A program made the position numbers and the translations under genes. Shown piece after piece: positions 1 through 8,059 of a DNA stretch of 8,690 nt. The DNA lies in NCBI GenBank assembly GCA_004557285.1, contig SFEK01000086.1, positions 1 through 8,690 on the forward strand, in the 5' to 3' direction. Source of the DNA: Bacteroidales bacterium (GTDB lineage Bacteria > Bacteroidota > Bacteroidia > Bacteroidales > Bacteroidaceae). Positions within the stretch are counted from its first letter, which is position 1. Each line of letters begins with the position of its first letter. Under the pieces are notes generated by a model. It searched no databases. It saw only the letters and a list, made by a program, of their open reading frames with translations, and was not told where the DNA came from.

Positions 1-264
1 ACCCGACTTGACATGAGCAAGGGCGCAGGTTGAAGCCTGACTATCATCCATATCAACCGTCATGCGGTTGCAAACCACCATGTAGAGCACCAAGGCACGC
101 TCTTTGTCGCCCTTGGCCAATACACGGTCTGCCACTTGCAGAATACGCTTGTCAGACCATGACGAACATTGGTTGATCAGCCCGTCGTATTTGTTTTTAT
201 CAGCAGCATAAACCACTATATTACAGACACATACAACAAGCAGAATAAACAGTCTCTTCAACAT
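1..264 (-). CDS. Secreted protein, N-terminal part only (possibly a TPR-type sensor/regulator)
   Basis: The frame opens with ATG at 264 and stays open for 88 codons to the window edge, so the 3' part is missing. The start reads MLKRLFILLVVCVCNIVVYAADKN: a basic N-terminus, a hydrophobic core at about residues 5-19 and a V-Y-A/A-D signal-peptidase-I-like cleavage site near residue 20. Cysteines 12 and 14 lie inside the hydrophobic core, so a lipoprotein reading is possible but less convincing. The mature part (SDKRILQVADRVLAKGDKERALVLYMVVCNRM) is helical with a TPR-like A-x-x-L-Y character. From memory, Bacteroidales have a family of exported tetratricopeptide proteins, some ending in a membrane segment and a helix-turn-helix domain, that begin much like this; membership is inference. 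It lies 70 bp downstream of fbp on the same strand. I saw no promoter or terminator in the gap, so whether it is cotranscribed with fbp is open. The reading frame is secure; the function is not. Confidence 0.72.
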   Translation of the reverse strand, partial: MLKRLFILLVVCVCNIVVYAADKNKYDGLINQCSSWSDKRILQVADRVLAKGDKERALVLYMVVCNRMTVDMDDSQASTCALAHVKSG

Positions 265-334
265 AACAACATACAGTTTACAGGGATTTTATAACGAACA
301 TGACATAGGCAACGACAGGGAGAGATACGCTGGT

Positions 335-2320
335 TTATCTCTTTTCCTTGATGTCGCCATTGCGATAAGCCCTGAGCAGAAGCTGCAAGTCTTCCACCTG
401 AGCCTTGAGCTCACGGCCGATATCGGTATCGGCAACACGCATACGGTGGGTTGACATCTCCACAATCTGTGTGGTGCTCTTGATATCAGAACCTCGCAGG
501 ATGGCATCTTCGGTACTGAGGAATGGCTCATGCTGCACCAGCTGGAAACCACGGCTGTGATACACCAGGGTATAGCCTGCAATACCTGTCTCCTTGTGAT
601 AGGCCTGCGAGAAACCACCGTCGATCACCATCAATTTGCCGTTGGCCTTGATGGGGTTTTCGCCGCTTCCTGCATGTACGGGCACATGACCGTTGATGAT
701 ATGCCGGTTTTTCCCCTCCACGCCAAAGGCATCGAGTATCATGTCGCAGGTGGCCTCGTCGTCGCGCATACGGAAATAGACACCCTTCAGTTCTTTGTGG
801 GTAGCCTTGTCTTCAAGGAAATACCTTTCGAAGGTGGCCATCTTCGACTTGTCGAAAAGGGTGGAGTCTGGTCCGCACCACAGGTACATCAGATAGTCGA
901 TGGCATATTGGTGGAAGTCGGGGTCCTCGCCTCTTTGGAAGGCTGCCCTTACCACTTGGTCAGTACGGGTCAACAGTTCTTTGCCCTTATACTTCTGGCC
1001 ATACACCTCAACATCCTTCAACGTGCCGTCTTCGTTAAGAGGAATAGACGAGTGGAACAGCAGGTTGCCGTTGACCACCGTGAACATGGAGCCATGACTG
1101 AGCATCAGGCGGATATGGCGATGCAGTTTTTCGTTGATGGTAAACGAGTGGCACAGGCGATCAACCAACTGCTCTTCCTCAGCTGTGAGGGCACTGGGGT
1201 TCTTGGGGTCAATGGTGGGGAAATTGCAGGTAATCATCTTGTAATCCACACCGTCAATGCGGCAGGTGCCGTTATTGTAGTCCACACAGTCGAGCAGCAT
1301 ACGGTCGTCCATCTTCCATTCGGGATGACGCTTGATGATTTGAGCCTCCACCTTGAATTGTATCACAGCAATAGCCTTGTGCATCTGGGCGGTAAGGCGC
1401 TTGGTCTTCTCGTCGTTGATGTCGCTGCTTCCTCCGCTTGTCTTTGGCATAAAGGCTGTACAAGGATCGTCGGCATAATGCTCCATGGCAAAGGTGGCCA
1501 GCGGGATGAGGTTGATGCCGTAGCCCTCTTCCAATGTGGAGAGATTGGCATAGCGCAACGACAGACGGATGACATTGCAGATGCAGACGGGATTGCCTGC
1601 ACAGGCACCCATCCAGAGCATGTCGTGGTTGCCCCATTGCAGGTCCCAATGCTTATAGCGGCTCAACAGGTCCAGAATGAGGTGTGCACCGGGGCCACGG
1701 TCATAGATATCGCCCAGCACATGGAGCAGGTCGATGATGAGACGTTGAATCACATCGGCGATGGCAATGATGAAGTCGTCGGCCCTACCTGTGGAGATGA
1801 TGGTCTGGATAATCCCGTTGACATAGGCTGCCTTATCCACATCATCGGTACGCTCATGCAGCAATTCCTGGATGATATACGAGAAGTCTGTGGGAAGATT
1901 TTTCCTCACCTTTGAGCGCGTGTATTTGCTGGATACGTCGCGACACACCTTGACCAACTGGTGTATGGTGATATGATACCAGTCGTTCATGTCGGTTTCG
2001 TGTGCCTTGACCAGTTCGAGTTTTTCCTTGGGATAATAAATCAGGGTGCAGAGCTCTTTCTTCTCGGTTTCGCGCATTTCGTTGCCGAAGATGTCGTTCA
2101 CCTTACGCTTGATGTTACCCGAAGCGTTTCTCAATACATGCTGGAACGACTTGTACTCTCCGTGCAAGTCGGCCAGAAAGTGTTCAGTACCCTTGGGCAG
2201 GTTAAGTATGGCCTGCAGGTTGATGATTTCGGTACTTGCATCTGCAATCGTAGGGAATGTCTGCGAGAGCAACTGAAGATACCTCAAATCCGACTCTTTT
2301 TTCTTTTGGTTGTTTTTCAT
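335..2320 (-). CDS. fbp: Fructose-1,6-bisphosphatase, class III
   Basis: This 661-residue protein hydrolyses fructose 1,6-bisphosphate to fructose 6-phosphate and phosphate, the committed gluconeogenic step, in the cytoplasm. Its length fits the class III (Firmicutes/Bacteroides) family, about 640-670 residues, and not the roughly 330-residue class I or II enzymes. The metallophosphoesterase metal-site motifs are in order: DLHGEY at 51-56, GDIYDRG at 203-209, GNHD at 230-233 and NGHVPV at 543-548. Further family-like blocks are HSSIP at 423-427 and DGGFS at 567-571. No motif is damaged and the frame is full length. The ATG at 2320 overlaps the TGA of the upstream glycosyltransferase-like gene in a 4-bp ATGA, so translation is probably coupled; no Shine-Dalgarno sequence is visible, as is usual in Bacteroidetes. 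It appears to be the last gene of the unit that begins at ftsE. A long open frame on the opposite strand (530-1915) is its codon shadow. Confidence 0.97.
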   Translation of the reverse strand: MKNNQKKKESDLRYLQLLSQTFPTIADASTEIINLQAILNLPKGTEHFLADLHGEYKSFQHVLRNASGNIKRKVNDIFGNEMRETEKKELCTLIYYPKEKLELVKAHETDMNDWYHITIHQLVKVCRDVSSKYTRSKVRKNLPTDFSYIIQELLHERTDDVDKAAYVNGIIQTIISTGRADDFIIAIADVIQRLIIDLLHVLGDIYDRGPGAHLILDLLSRYKHWDLQWGNHDMLWMGACAGNPVCICNVIRLSLRYANLSTLEEGYGINLIPLATFAMEHYADDPCTAFMPKTSGGSSDINDEKTKRLTAQMHKAIAVIQFKVEAQIIKRHPEWKMDDRMLLDCVDYNNGTCRIDGVDYKMITCNFPTIDPKNPSALTAEEEQLVDRLCHSFTINEKLHRHIRLMLSHGSMFTVVNGNLLFHSSIPLNEDGTLKDVEVYGQKYKGKELLTRTDQVVRAAFQRGEDPDFHQYAIDYLMYLWCGPDSTLFDKSKMATFERYFLEDKATHKELKGVYFRMRDDEATCDMILDAFGVEGKNRHIINGHVPVHAGSGENPIKANGKLMVIDGGFSQAYHKETGIAGYTLVYHSRGFQLVQHEPFLSTEDAILRGSDIKSTTQIVEMSTHRMRVADTDIGRELKAQVEDLQLLLRAYRNGDIKEKR

Positions 2321-3561
2321 TGTATTTGGAGTTTAGTTAAAGTATTTGTCATTTTTAATGTTTCATTATCATCAAGGGGTTCTGTAAACATATACCCCTC
2401 ACCAAGAGAGTAGCGTTGTGCCAATATGTGTTGCAATCGGGCACAATATTTCAAAATACGGCGCTTGCGGATGAGTTGCCGCACCGTGTCTTCATTATAG
2501 TTGCCATAATACAGGGCTTCATATACATTGGCAAGCATACGGCGTGAGAGTTTTCCGTTGCGCAAGGCGAATCTCGTCTGTTGAAGCAGTTTGACCAACT
2601 GTTCTTCATCCGACAAGTTCTTTTGGACAACCTCCTCACCACTGGCACCATTGCCCGATGGGCCGTCAAACCTGTTGACATGTTTGATGTCGAGCACAGG
2701 GAGCGAAGGACGCAACACCCTGGCTCCAGAGAGTACCAACGGCAATATGCCCTGGTCGTGGGCATGAAGCTGAAGATACCTCCACGCCTCGCCCGAGAGT
2801 TTGTCCAGCAATGGCAACACTGTGGGTGCAAGACGGGCATCGACCACTGAAGAGCGGCCATGCAAAAGCGATACGCCTTGCACCAAAAGCAGGTCTTCCA
2901 CTGCACAATCATCAGCCGTCATCATCATGAAGGGGTAGCTGTCGAGCACCTTGTGATAAAGGGTGATGAAATCATCTGCCATCATCGCTGCCGTCTTGTT
3001 GCGTTGCAACGTATAGTCTTCAATCAATTCTACATGGGGCACAAACTGTTGGAGCTGTGCCGGCAGCAGGTATTCTTTTGGTTGCAGCAAGAGCTGCATT
3101 TCCTGCAAAGTGAGGGCATGAAGTGCTTCTACTGTACCCACCAGTTCCGACTGGTAGGACATCAGCTGCGACAGTTCCTTGGGCTGGAATTTGCCGTGCA
3201 TATGCCAGGGCTGGAGGGCCTTGCCCACGGTGAGCACCACAGGGATATGCCGCTGTGCACACCGTTTGCGAAGACTGAGCGCCGAGGCATCACCACAACC
3301 GTGGATGTGAACCAATGTAGGGCGTATCTTGTCGAGCAAGACCTCTAACGGATGTTCGCCGTCTTTCTTCAACAAACCTCTGCCTTGACATGAATGGACA
3401 ACCGCCCTACCCCATGATGCAGCATCGGCAGGCATCTCTCCAGTGGTCAGCAGATGGGTTTCTGCCTTTTCAGAAAGAGCAGCCACCATACCTTGCAGAT
3501 AACCTTCGAAGGATATTTGCAAGGATTGCAGACGGGGTATGTAGTGTAGGATTTTCATCAT
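2317..3561 (-). CDS. Glycosyltransferase-like protein with an atypical C-terminal half
   Basis: The gene encodes 414 residues. The N-terminus (MMKILHYIPRLQSLQISFEGYLQGMVAALSEKAETHLL) resembles the acceptor-side Rossmann domain of GT-B family-4 glycosyltransferases. The segment IRPTLVHIHGCGDASALSL (79-97), followed by IPVVLTVGKALQPWH (106-120), matches the usual 'D-x-V-H-x-H' and 'P-x-V-x-T' layout. What normally follows, a second Rossmann domain with a glycine-rich loop and an E-x7-E donor-binding motif, is not recognisable. Residues about 200-300 look alpha/beta, and residues about 317-390 are a charged helical region rich in L, R and K. There is no signal peptide or membrane segment. It sits 34 bp after a membrane GT2 gene and overlaps fbp by 4 bp. 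It could be a divergent enzyme, or an inactive partner of the adjacent GT2. ATG at 3561 was chosen; the next codon is also ATG (3558). The gene is secure; catalytic activity is not. Confidence 0.8.
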   Translation of the reverse strand: MMKILHYIPRLQSLQISFEGYLQGMVAALSEKAETHLLTTGEMPADAASWGRAVVHSCQGRGLLKKDGEHPLEVLLDKIRPTLVHIHGCGDASALSLRKRCAQRHIPVVLTVGKALQPWHMHGKFQPKELSQLMSYQSELVGTVEALHALTLQEMQLLLQPKEYLLPAQLQQFVPHVELIEDYTLQRNKTAAMMADDFITLYHKVLDSYPFMMMTADDCAVEDLLLVQGVSLLHGRSSVVDARLAPTVLPLLDKLSGEAWRYLQLHAHDQGILPLVLSGARVLRPSLPVLDIKHVNRFDGPSGNGASGEEVVQKNLSDEEQLVKLLQQTRFALRNGKLSRRMLANVYEALYYGNYNEDTVRQLIRKRRILKYCARLQHILAQRYSLGEGYMFTEPLDDNETLKMTNTLTKLQIQ

Positions 3562-3595
3562 GCCAACACTTGTTGTTTACGATTATTGTTGAAAT

Positions 3596-4723
3596 CTATT
3601 GTTTATGGGATACGAAATCGTATTTGTCGGCCAGTCGGTAGCGGATGGCATAAGCCAGTTTGCTCCACACCATGAAGAGTTCAAACGGCAATACCGCCAT
3701 GAGAGGCACATGGGTGGAAAACAGTTTCATCGCACGTTTGGCCAAAAGCAGTTTCAGCAACACAAGGACCATCAGCACCACCAACGACACGGCCATCAAC
3801 AACCAATCTGAGCGGTAGGCTGAAAACGCCGCCACGGCCAATGACGAGAGCAGGCAGGCATATAGTCCCGATGTTTCCAAAATCATCTGGCATTTATACC
3901 AACGTCCTCGTGCCAATCCCTTGCGGGTATGTTCATAGAACACATTCTTGTTGCGCCACATCTTGTGCGAGGGAGATTGTTCTACCAGCTGTCCTTCTTC
4001 TGCCAAACATACGGCAACAGAATCGCCCAAGGCATATTTGTTGAGCATGAAGGCATATTCGCCACGCAGATGTTCCAGATTGCCAAGAAAACCGTCCCGC
4101 TGCATGAACTCATCCTTGCGGAAGAGCAAGTTGCGGCTGAAGGTGGAATAGGCACGACCGGCCGATGCCTCGCGCATCAAGGCATAATCCTTGTGCAGGC
4201 GGTAGAAACGTTTGTAATGACACTCGTCTGCCGGATAATTGCTGTAGCCACACACCACGTCAACATCGTCGGTGCATTGTTGGGCCATCGTGGCAATCCA
4301 GCGGTTGGAAAGCGGACAGCAGTCGGCATCGGTCATCAAGACGAGAGGATGCTTGGCGGCTTTCACGCCAAGTGTCACAGCCAGTTTGTGCTTGCTCATA
4401 TAGCGCGAGGTGTCAGGCACAAAGGTGGTGTAGAATCCCGGACGGCCAAGATATGGTTTCAACACATCCGATGTGCCGTCCTCGTCTTTGCAAACCACCA
4501 CAATCACCTCGTAGCCCGGTTCGTATTCCTGTTGAAGAAAAACATCAAGGTAACGACGTAACTCGCTGGCATTATTGTCAGATATGATAACAACAGAAAC
4601 CGGGCTCATACTGGTTGTCGATAACGATTTACCTGGCGGCACCTTCTTGAAAAAGGTGTCACAACATATTGCTATCGCCAACAGCACCAAAAGTGCCACA
4701 ATTACTGTTACCAAATATTCCAT
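3596..4723 (-). CDS. Membrane-anchored family 2 glycosyltransferase
   Basis: A 375-residue GT-A fold (GT2) enzyme expected to move a sugar from a nucleotide-sugar donor at the inner face of the cytoplasmic membrane. An N-terminal membrane anchor spans about residues 4-21. The catalytic domain starts at PVSVVIISDNNASELRRYLD (41-60), continues through YEVIVVVCKDEDGTSD (71-86), and has the metal-binding D-x-D as TDAD at 131-134. GEYAFML (221-227) sits where the acidic acceptor-side motif lies in this family, and RGRWYK (272-277) resembles the (Q/R)xxRW signature of processive or membrane GT2 enzymes. Hydrophobic helices at about 286-302, 306-328 and 337-356 give a C-terminal membrane bundle. The layout resembles exopolysaccharide- and lipid-linked-glycan transferases; donor and acceptor cannot be read from sequence. 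It lies between lysA (51-bp gap with a hairpin) and the glycosyltransferase-like gene (34-bp gap), so the two glycan proteins probably work together. The stop is TAG. Confidence 0.9.
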   Translation of the reverse strand: MEYLVTVIVALLVLLAIAICCDTFFKKVPPGKSLSTTSMSPVSVVIISDNNASELRRYLDVFLQQEYEPGYEVIVVVCKDEDGTSDVLKPYLGRPGFYTTFVPDTSRYMSKHKLAVTLGVKAAKHPLVLMTDADCCPLSNRWIATMAQQCTDDVDVVCGYSNYPADECHYKRFYRLHKDYALMREASAGRAYSTFSRNLLFRKDEFMQRDGFLGNLEHLRGEYAFMLNKYALGDSVAVCLAEEGQLVEQSPSHKMWRNKNVFYEHTRKGLARGRWYKCQMILETSGLYACLLSSLAVAAFSAYRSDWLLMAVSLVVLMVLVLLKLLLAKRAMKLFSTHVPLMAVLPFELFMVWSKLAYAIRYRLADKYDFVSHKQ

Positions 4724-4748
4724 CTTTTTATTCTATTTTGTATATGGC

Positions 4749-4767
4749 GGGATGATTTGTTCATCCC
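4749..4767. other. Hairpin in the lysA-glycosyltransferase spacer
   Basis: GGGATGA (4749-4755) and TCATCCC (4761-4767) form a perfect 7-bp stem with a 5-nt loop. Beyond one mismatch, GG (4746-4747) can pair with CC (4769-4770). It lies just after the lysA stop in the 51-bp spacer. Neither strand has a U-run directly after the stem, so it is not a classical intrinsic terminator. It may be an RNA-stability or processing element that sets relative expression of the genes on either side; that role is inference. Confidence 0.45.
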
Positions 4768-4774
4768 ACCCCGA

Positions 4775-5935
4775 TTATGCCAAATCCTCTTGGGTCAAGC
4801 CCTGAGGCAACTGGCGACAATTATATTGCGATGCCATGATTTCACCGTATGCACCTGCTGAACGAATGGCGAGCAAATCGCCCCGGTGGCAGCAGTTGAG
4901 GTCAACGGCCTTGGCAAACACATCACTCGACTCGCAGATTGGCCCCACCACGTCGTAGGTATCGTTCTCCTCATCGTTTGAGATGTTCTCTATCTTATGG
5001 TATGCCTGATACAACGCAGGGCGAATCAGGTCGGTCATGCCTGCATCCACAATGGCAAATTGCTTGAATGCTCCGCGCTTCACATACAGCACACGGGTGA
5101 TGAGCGAGCCACATTGGGCTACCACCGCCCTGCCCAACTCAAAGTGAAGGGTCTGCCCCTTGCGCAGTTTGAGATGTCGGGCATATGTAGCGAAATACGA
5201 CTTGAAATCAGGCACTGGCACACGGTTGGGATGATGATAGTCGATGCCCAGTCCGCCGCCCACATTGATGTTCTCCACCTGGATGTGATGCGATTCAAGC
5301 TGTGTCTGCAGCTCGTTGATGCGGTTGCACAAAGCCACGAAATCGCCCATGTCCAATATCTGTGAACCAATGTGGAAATGCAAGCCCACAAACTTGACAT
5401 TCGGCATCTGTCGCGAGAGTTCTATCACCCTCTCCATGTCTTCCATGGCTATGCCGAACTTGTTTTCGGCGAGGCCTGTGGTGATGTTGGCATGTGTATG
5501 CGCACCCACGTTGGGATTGATACGGAAAGCCACACGGGCAATCTTGCCCTTGCGGGCGGCAAGTTCGTTGATGACTTCAAGTTCGGGAATGCTCTCTACG
5601 TTGAAACAAAAGATGTCCTTGTCCAAACCGAGATTGATTTCCCAATCACTTTTTCCTACTCCTGCATAAACAATCTTGTTTGCCGGAAAGCCCATGTCAA
5701 GGGCTCTCTTGATTTCTCCGCCACTCACGCAGTCTGCACCCAGACCTGCCTGACTAATTACATTGAGCACTTTTGGGTTGGCATTGGCCTTTACGGCATA
5801 ATGCACACAATAGCCCTCATACTTTCCTGCCTCGGCATTGATTTCACGCAAGGTGGCACGCAGCAGGTCGGTGTCGTAATAGTAGAACGGAGTAGTCATT
5901 TCCTTAAACTTTTCTACTGGAAAATTACCTTTCAT
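4775..5935 (-). CDS. lysA: Diaminopimelate decarboxylase
   Basis: This 386-residue PLP enzyme decarboxylates meso-diaminopimelate to L-lysine, the last lysine-biosynthesis step, in the cytoplasm. It is a fold-III (alanine-racemase-like barrel) decarboxylase. YAVKANANP (46-54) carries the Schiff-base lysine K49. HFHIGSQ (186-192) and the glycine-rich GGGLG (226-230) contribute to cofactor binding. ELGR (266-269) is the phosphate-binding motif, with leucine where many homologues have proline. CESSD (334-338) supplies the active-site cysteine and glutamate from the partner subunit, and GAYG (361-364) the conserved tyrosine. The length is slightly below the roughly 400-420 residues of proteobacterial LysA, as I expect for Bacteroidales. 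It lies 56 bp downstream of lysC, the kinase that starts the same pathway, which supports the call. The spacer holds a TGTCAA/TTGACA palindrome but no visible promoter. ATG at 5935 gives a normal family N-terminus. Confidence 0.96.
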   Translation of the reverse strand: MKGNFPVEKFKEMTTPFYYYDTDLLRATLREINAEAGKYEGYCVHYAVKANANPKVLNVISQAGLGADCVSGGEIKRALDMGFPANKIVYAGVGKSDWEINLGLDKDIFCFNVESIPELEVINELAARKGKIARVAFRINPNVGAHTHANITTGLAENKFGIAMEDMERVIELSRQMPNVKFVGLHFHIGSQILDMGDFVALCNRINELQTQLESHHIQVENINVGGGLGIDYHHPNRVPVPDFKSYFATYARHLKLRKGQTLHFELGRAVVAQCGSLITRVLYVKRGAFKQFAIVDAGMTDLIRPALYQAYHKIENISNDEENDTYDVVGPICESSDVFAKAVDLNCCHRGDLLAIRSAGAYGEIMASQYNCRQLPQGLTQEDLA

Positions 5936-5948
5936 ACTATTTTTTTGT

Positions 5949-5963
5949 TGTCAATATTTGACA
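5949..5963. promoter_or_regulatory. 15-bp palindrome in the lysC-lysA spacer
   Basis: TGTCAA (5949-5954) and TTGACA (5958-5963) are perfect 6-bp arms around a 3-bp centre, 14 bp upstream of the lysA start. On the transcribed (minus) strand the palindrome is followed by an A-rich run, not U, so it is not a terminator for this unit. The size and symmetry fit a binding site for a dimeric repressor or activator of lysA, or a small hairpin near the lysA ribosome-binding region. No known operator was recognised. Confidence 0.35.
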
Positions 5964-5991
5964 TTCTAATACACTAAATCACAGGACTTTG

Positions 5992-7329
5992 TCAATCTGT
6001 TGTAAACCCTTTGTTGAATAGGGTGTCGCTCAAACTCTGTAAAGCTCTCTTCTTGTCAGACTCCTTCACCAGGAAAGAGATGTTGTAGTTGCTGCCTCCA
6101 TAAGAAATCATTCTTACGGGAATATTCTTCATGGCATCTGTGGCAAGGGTTTCAAAGCCCACGTTGCTCCAATCCAGGTCGCCCACCACACAGATAATAC
6201 ACATGTCTTTGTCAACAGTCACGGTGCCATACTTCTTCAACTCGGCCACAATGTCGTTAAGATGAGTGGCATTGTCAATGCTCATCGAAACACCCACCTC
6301 GCTGGTCGCAATCATGTCGATGGCTGTCTGATAGCTCTCGAATATCTCGAACACCTTTCTCAAGAAACCAGTAGCGAGAAGCATACGGCTGCTCTTGATC
6401 TTGATGGCCACGATGTTGTCTTTGGCTGCCACGGCCTTGATTTTTCCTGTCACCACATCGTTGTTGATGATTGTGCCGGGAGCAGTCGGGTCGAGCGTGT
6501 TAAGCAGTCTTACGGGTATGCCCGCGTATTTGGCCGGCTGCACACAGGTGGGGTGAAGTATCTTGGCACCAAAGTAAGCCAACTCTGCTGCTTCTTCAAA
6601 ATGCAGTTGTCTCACGGCATCTGTCTTGTCTACCACACGCGGGTCGTTGTTGTGCATGCCGTCGATGTCGGTCCATATCTGTATTTCAACTGCGTTCAAG
6701 GCTGCACCGACCAAAGAGGCGGTATAGTCGCTGCCACCGCGCAACAGGTTGTCAATTTCGCCATAGGCATTTCTGCAGATGAAACCTTGGGTGATATACA
6801 CCTGGTATCCCTCGTTCTGCTCCATCTGCTTGCCCAGTTTCTCTCTGATATAGGCAGCATCCGGCTCACCGTTTTTGTCGGTACGCATAAAGTCGAGTGC
6901 CGAGAGCAGCACGGCCTTGTGGCCCTGTTCCTTCAGATAGTTGGCCATCATGTTGGTGCTCATGATTTCGCCCTGTGCCACGATGCTCTTCTCCTCGAAA
7001 CTGGTGAACAGGTCTTTGGTGAACGAGCGCAGATATTCAAACTCGTCTTGCAGGAAAGCCCTTGTCTCATCCTTCCATTGTGTGGTGGAAAAGAGCTGGT
7101 CCACATGTTTCATATAGACTTTTTCCAGACGGTTGATGACCTCGTTGGCGCCATCGGGGTTTTTCTTATATAAATAGTCTGATATCTCAACCAAAGCATT
7201 TGTTGTTCCTGACATGGCCGACAAGACCACGAAAACAGGCTCTTTACCATTTGTAATCAAAGAGGCCACATGCTTCATCCTTTCAGGCGAGCCTACCGAT
7301 GTGCCTCCAAATTTCATTACGTTCATCAT
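5992..7329 (-). CDS. lysC: Aspartate kinase (monofunctional)
   Basis: This 445-residue cytoplasmic kinase phosphorylates L-aspartate to aspartyl-4-phosphate, the entry step to diaminopimelate, lysine, threonine and methionine. MKFGGTSVG (5-13) is the amino-acid-kinase signature. SAMSGTTNAL (37-46), the GEIMS segment (120-124), GGSDYTAS (198-205) and WTDIDGMHNNDPR (219-231) form the aspartate/ATP site, and ELAYFGAKILHP (249-260) closes the kinase domain. Residues about 305-445 have the pattern of two ACT domains (VSMSIDNATHL, then MISYGGSNYNISFLV), the usual site of feedback inhibition; which amino acid inhibits it cannot be told from sequence. There is no homoserine dehydrogenase domain, so this is not the bifunctional ThrA form. 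It lies 22 bp after ftsE and 56 bp before lysA. ATG at 7329 is used; ATGs at 7326 and 7317 are also in frame, and the last would begin directly at MKFGG. No lysine riboswitch is visible upstream. Confidence 0.96.
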   Translation of the reverse strand: MMNVMKFGGTSVGSPERMKHVASLITNGKEPVFVVLSAMSGTTNALVEISDYLYKKNPDGANEVINRLEKVYMKHVDQLFSTTQWKDETRAFLQDEFEYLRSFTKDLFTSFEEKSIVAQGEIMSTNMMANYLKEQGHKAVLLSALDFMRTDKNGEPDAAYIREKLGKQMEQNEGYQVYITQGFICRNAYGEIDNLLRGGSDYTASLVGAALNAVEIQIWTDIDGMHNNDPRVVDKTDAVRQLHFEEAAELAYFGAKILHPTCVQPAKYAGIPVRLLNTLDPTAPGTIINNDVVTGKIKAVAAKDNIVAIKIKSSRMLLATGFLRKVFEIFESYQTAIDMIATSEVGVSMSIDNATHLNDIVAELKKYGTVTVDKDMCIICVVGDLDWSNVGFETLATDAMKNIPVRMISYGGSNYNISFLVKESDKKRALQSLSDTLFNKGFTTD

Positions 7330-7351
7330 TTTGAATTAAATATTATTATCC

Positions 7352-8059
7352 TTAATCATTTTCCTCTGTCAATACGCTCATTCGGTTGAATTGTTCGGTG
7401 ACGTCTTTGATGGTTCCGTCATTACATTCATACACGATGCCGGGATATTTGTCGAGCATGGGGATGTTGTGGGTTGACATCACCACCGCTGTACCTGTAA
7501 GACTGATCTGCTTGAGCAGACTCACGATGTTGTCGGCGGTCTGAGGGTCGAGATTGCCCGTCGGCTCATCAGCTATGATTATCCTGGGTTTGTTCAATAT
7601 GGCACGTGCTATGGCTATGCGTTGCTGCTCGCCTCCCGAGAGTTCAAAGGGCATCTTGTCTTTTTTGTCCTTCATGCCCACAGCATCAAGCACATCATCA
7701 ATACGTTCTTCCATGGCTTTCTTGTCTTTCCACCCCGTGGCTTTCAGCACAAAGCGCAGGTTTTTGAATACACTACGGTCGTGCAGCAGTTGGAAATCCT
7801 GAAAGATGATGCCCATCTCCTTGCGCAAAGCGGGCACTTCCCTACGTTTGATTTTCAGCATGTCGCGGCCAAGCACCTCTGCCTTTTCGCCCTCAAAGAG
7901 GTCGAGCTCGCAATAGAAGGTCTTGAGCAAGCTGCTCTTACCCGAACCTACTGGTCCGATGATGTAGATGAACTCGCTCTCCTCGACATGAAAATCAACA
8001 CCCTGCAACACAGGGACATCATCCTGATATATGTTGACTGTCTGATATTCAATGATCAT
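7352..8059 (-). CDS. ftsE: Cell-division ABC transporter ATP-binding protein FtsE
   Basis: This is the ATPase that pairs with membrane protein FtsX and couples ATP hydrolysis at the division site to activation of peptidoglycan hydrolases. The ABC motifs are complete. Counted from the upstream in-frame ATG at 8095, they are Walker A GPVGSGKS 47-54, Q-loop FQD 98-100, signature LSGGE 152-156, Walker B IIIADE 172-177, D-loop NLD 181-183 and H-loop histidine 209. The single short domain, the Q-D-F-x-L-L-x-D-R region and the absence of a fused membrane part fit FtsE better than LolD or MacB, but small ABC ATPases are easily confused. I placed the start at 8059 (MIIEYQTVN, 235 residues), where family members normally begin; starting at 8095 adds 12 residues (MSHQKLFKEHHN) unlike the family. 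ftsX is not in the window; in Bacteroidetes it is often located elsewhere. This is the first gene of the probable six-gene unit, preceded by the only clear promoter. Confidence 0.88.
   Translation of the reverse strand: MIIEYQTVNIYQDDVPVLQGVDFHVEESEFIYIIGPVGSGKSSLLKTFYCELDLFEGEKAEVLGRDMLKIKRREVPALRKEMGIIFQDFQLLHDRSVFKNLRFVLKATGWKDKKAMEERIDDVLDAVGMKDKKDKMPFELSGGEQQRIAIARAILNKPRIIIADEPTGNLDPQTADNIVSLLKQISLTGTAVVMSTHNIPMLDKYPGIVYECNDGTIKDVTEQFNRMSVLTEEND

Noticed and set aside
265..334. Terminator or promoter between fbp and the gene at 264
   Set aside because: I found no stem followed by a U-run and no TAnnTTTG at a useful distance. A TATGTTG on the minus strand lies too close to the ATG.
530..1915. 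Long 461-codon open frame on the plus strand opposite fbp
   Set aside because: The minus-strand frame is an intact class III FBPase with all metal-site motifs. The antisense frame has no recognisable domain and follows from fbp codon bias.
6262..7173. 303-codon open frame on the plus strand opposite lysC
   Set aside because: It is wholly antisense to an intact aspartate kinase and its translation shows no domain pattern.
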